The translations under genes were made by a program, and so were the position numbers. A stretch of 8,536 nt of DNA from GCA-2723085 sp042093455 (GTDB lineage: Bacteria; Bacteroidota; Bacteroidia; Flavobacteriales_D; Parvicellaceae). The DNA lies in the NCBI GenBank assembly GCA_042093455.1, contig JBELEU010000082.1:1-8536 (forward strand). The letters are read 5' to 3'. Shown here piece after piece: positions 6,222 through 8,536 of this stretch. Under the pieces are notes generated by a model. It saw only the letters and a list, made by a program, of their open reading frames with translations. It made no database searches and was not told where the DNA came from. Numbering within the stretch: position 1 is the first letter of the stretch; every line of letters starts with the position of its first letter.

Positions 6222-7631
6222 ATGTCAAATATAAAGTTTGGAACAGATGGTTGGAGGGCAATAATTGCAAAAGATTTTACTGTTGAAAATGTTGCTAGAA
6301 TTTCTTATGCAACTGGTTTATGGGTGAAAGAGAATTTTCCTAACCCTTCAATAGTTATTGGTCACGATTGTAGATTTGGTGGGGAATTGTTTGTTGAAAC
6401 ATCAGTTAAAGTATTCATTTCTTTAGGTATCGAAGTTCATGTAGCTAAAGGTTTTATCACCACACCAATGATTTCATTGGGTGCAAAAAAATTAAATGCT
6501 TCTGTTGGCGTGGTTATGACTGCAAGCCATAATCCACCATCATACAACGGTTTCAAGCTAAAAGGTCACTATGGAGGGCCTTTAACAACTGATAAAATTA
6601 TCGAAGTTGAAAATCTTATTCCTGCAAATAATCCTGTTATTTTAGATTCAATTTCAATTGATGAGGCAGTGAATTCTGGATTGGTTAAATGGGTAGATTT
6701 AGAACAAATGTATTTAGATGTTGTTGAGTCTTCATTTGATCTTGAGGCTATCAAAAATTCAGGAATGCATTTTGCTTACGATGCAATGTACGGTGCAGGT
6801 CAAAATGTCATGAAAAAAATTCTTGATAATATGACTTTTCTTCATTGTGAAAACAACCCTTCTTTTTATGGTCAAGCACCTGAGCCAATAGCAAAAAATT
6901 TAACTGAATTTTCAGAACTAATTGTTAATGACGGAACTATTGCAGCTGGTTTAGCTACTGATGGTGACGCGGATAGGATAGGATTGTATAATTCAAAAGG
7001 AGAGTTTGTTGACTCTCATCATATTATTTTACTATTGTTTTTGTATTTACACAAATCAAAAAACATGACTGGAAAAGTTGTAGTTGCAGCTTCTACGACA
7101 CCAAGAGTTGTTCGTTTAGCTAAAATGTGGGGGTTTGAGCATGATACTGTTGAAATTGGATTTAAGCACATTGCTAAGCAAATGATTACAGAAGATGTTT
7201 TAATTGGTGGTGAAGAATCAGGCGGAATAGCTATTAAAGGTCATATTCCTGAAAGAGATGGTATTTGGATGGGGTTAGTTATTTTTGAATACATGGCAAA
7301 ATCTGGAAAGTCTCTTGAAAATCTAATTTCTGAAGTCTACGAACTAGTAGGTGAATTTAAATATTGGAGAGATGATTTACATTTAGATGAGGATTTAAAG
7401 CAATCTATAGTTGCAAAATGTAAAGCTGGGCAATTTACTAAATTTGGGAATTACACAGTTGATTATGTTGACACTACAGATGGTTATAAGTTCATTATAA
7501 ATGATGATGAATGGTTAATGATAAGGCCATCTGGCACTGAACCTGTTTTAAGATGTTATGCTGAAGCCAAAACTCTTGATGGAGCCAAACAATTATTAGC
7601 TGCATGCAAGGCTGAAATAGGAGTGGGGTAA
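6222..7631 (+). CDS. phosphoglucomutase/phosphomannomutase family protein (alpha-D-phosphohexomutase)
   Basis: This enzyme moves phosphate between C1 and C6 of a hexose through a phosphoserine and a bisphosphate intermediate. All four domains of the alpha-D-phosphohexomutase family are present in 469 residues. FGTDGWR lies at 6-12, and the catalytic loop TASHNPP at 100-106 carries Ser102. The Mg2+ loop DGDADR at 247-252 supplies Asp247, Asp249 and Asp251. The sugar-specificity loop GGEESGG is at 329-335, and the phosphate-binding loop RPSGTEP at 435-441. The start FGTDGWR and the specificity loop fit the phosphogluco/phosphomannomutase branch better than GlmM, but the substrate is not certain. 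The start is ATG with no Shine-Dalgarno. The product is cytosolic and likely feeds cell-envelope polysaccharide or glycogen synthesis. The stop codon abuts the stop of the convergent DUF4139 gene. Confidence 0.95.
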   Translation: MSNIKFGTDGWRAIIAKDFTVENVARISYATGLWVKENFPNPSIVIGHDCRFGGELFVETSVKVFISLGIEVHVAKGFITTPMISLGAKKLNASVGVVMTASHNPPSYNGFKLKGHYGGPLTTDKIIEVENLIPANNPVILDSISIDEAVNSGLVKWVDLEQMYLDVVESSFDLEAIKNSGMHFAYDAMYGAGQNVMKKILDNMTFLHCENNPSFYGQAPEPIAKNLTEFSELIVNDGTIAAGLATDGDADRIGLYNSKGEFVDSHHIILLLFLYLHKSKNMTGKVVVAASTTPRVVRLAKMWGFEHDTVEIGFKHIAKQMITEDVLIGGEESGGIAIKGHIPERDGIWMGLVIFEYMAKSGKSLENLISEVYELVGEFKYWRDDLHLDEDLKQSIVAKCKAGQFTKFGNYTVDYVDTTDGYKFIINDDEWLMIRPSGTEPVLRCYAEAKTLDGAKQLLAACKAEIGVG

Positions 7632-8536
7632 TTACCTGTTTCTTATCTTTCTATCCTTAGGATGTTTTATGTAATATTTAAGTAAGATTGTTTTAGATTC
7701 ATTGGGTTGTAAAGTTACCGTCCAATCTATTTTCCCGTTAACACTATTTAATTTACCTCCACTTAATTCTTCGTAAATAACATCAAGTCCTTTGTCTCTA
7801 GAAACTGGTATTTGATCAACAAGTCTTAAAGTAATTTCTTTATTTTTATTGTTTCTTATTTTAATCTCATAGCCTTTGTCAATTTTTTGTTGGCTGCCAA
7901 TTGTTGACGAAGAAGAATAGTCTTTTATCATATTTCTATCGATAATTATTGATTTATCTCTTCCTAAAGAAAGTGAAATAGTATTTTTAATAGACTTTGT
8001 ATTTAAATATGTTTCTCCAACAGAAGATCCGCGATAGTAAATGTTAGCTTTTCCAGGAAGTAAATTATGATTTCCAATTCCAGTTAGGTTAGCCATCAAG
8101 AATGCATCTTTATCTTTTTTAGGAATTGAATAGTAATCATAGTTTGTAGGTATACTAAGTTTTTGAATTTCTATATAGTTAGTTTTTCCGTTTGAGGGGA
8201 TGTTGTACGGAATCTGAATATCATATTTGATAAAAACTCCTCCAAAATTTACAATAGTAAAGTCAGCACTTGATGCTGATTCATCATCCATTTCATAAGA
8301 AACACTTTCTATAATTGCACCTTGTTCATATAATGTATTTGATGTTAAGTTGTATCTTTTTTCTGATTTATATTCAGGAAGAAATGATAAGTAATTGGCA
8401 CTAAAATTTGGTTGTTTGTTTGATTGATTTAATTTTCCAGTCGAAAGAGATAGACTAACATTTTCCCAGTCTTCTTTTGTGTTCTGATAAACTCTAGCTT
8501 TGTATGTTAGTTCAATTGGAGAGGAAACATCAACTG
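7632..8536 (-). CDS. DUF4139 domain protein, mucoidy inhibitor MuiA family (N-terminal part outside window)
   Basis: The frame is open from TAA at 7634-7632 to the right window edge, giving 300 visible residues. The ATG at 8291 is internal, because the reading frame continues upstream with typical family sequence. In that upstream part, about 8380-8530, ELTYKARVYQNTKEDWENV and then SLSLSTGKL form the signature of DUF4139. Downstream are FTIVNFGGVF, IPSNGK, a KDAFLMANLTG strand, the LLPGKANIYYRGSSVGETY segment, SLGRDKSI and a closing QIPVSRDKG..TVTLQPNESKTILLKYYIKHP, matching the family order to its C-terminus. Full-length members are around 550-650 residues with an N-terminal DUF4140 domain. 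The molecular function is unknown; beta-rich members are often exported, but the signal peptide region is not visible here. Confidence 0.9.
   Translation of the reverse strand, partial: VDVSSPIELTYKARVYQNTKEDWENVSLSLSTGKLNQSNKQPNFSANYLSFLPEYKSEKRYNLTSNTLYEQGAIIESVSYEMDDESASSADFTIVNFGGVFIKYDIQIPYNIPSNGKTNYIEIQKLSIPTNYDYYSIPKKDKDAFLMANLTGIGNHNLLPGKANIYYRGSSVGETYLNTKSIKNTISLSLGRDKSIIIDRNMIKDYSSSSTIGSQQKIDKGYEIKIRNNKNKEITLRLVDQIPVSRDKGLDVIYEELSGGKLNSVNGKIDWTVTLQPNESKTILLKYYIKHPKDRKIRNR

Noticed and set aside
6569..6754. 61-codon minus-strand reading frame
   Set aside because: It lies inside the phosphohexomutase gene on the opposite strand and has no recognisable features.
1..8536. CRISPR array, tRNA or rRNA gene, insertion sequence, phage or toxin-antitoxin module
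   Set aside because: No spaced repeats, cloverleaf-like segments, transposase or integrase motifs, or terminal inverted repeats were seen; nearly all sequence is explained by housekeeping genes.

Overview
This AT-rich window looks like chromosomal DNA of a free-living member of the Bacteroidota, most likely Flavobacteriia-like. The support is indirect. The protein families fit that group, no Shine-Dalgarno-like sequence precedes the starts, and two promoter candidates match the Bacteroidota TAnnTTTG element. No rRNA, tRNA, CRISPR array, insertion sequence or phage gene was seen. Most genes are housekeeping; the unusual parts are one divergent regulator-like protein and a gene-poor stretch with interrupted small reading frames.

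Layout. At the left edge (2-559, +) is the C-terminal part of a class IV PLP aminotransferase. It converges on and overlaps yqgE. A leftward block then reads, in transcription order, trkA (4562-3222), trkH (3241-1751), miaE (1744-1166) and yqgE (1100-516). trkA and trkH overlap and together encode a two-part K+ uptake system. miaE follows after 6 nt and encodes a diiron tRNA hydroxylase; yqgE, of unclear function, is last. Upstream of trkA on the same strand is a 375-residue protein (5749-4622) that I do not recognise by name. Its C-terminal half resembles the lid and Fis-like helix-turn-helix of sigma-54 activators without their ATPase core.

From 5750 to 6221 lies a 472-nt very AT-rich divergent region. 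It holds near-repeats, an inverted repeat, a good promoter candidate reading rightward, and three short reading frames whose geometry suggests either tiny peptides or one decaying small gene. This leader runs into a phosphohexomutase gene (6222-7631, +). Its stop codon directly abuts the stop of a leftward DUF4139 (MuiA-family) gene that runs off the right edge.

How they fit together. trkA and trkH clearly work as one transporter. The phosphohexomutase supplies sugar phosphates for envelope or storage polysaccharide. The regulator-like protein sits between these units and could control either side, but nothing in the sequence proves this.
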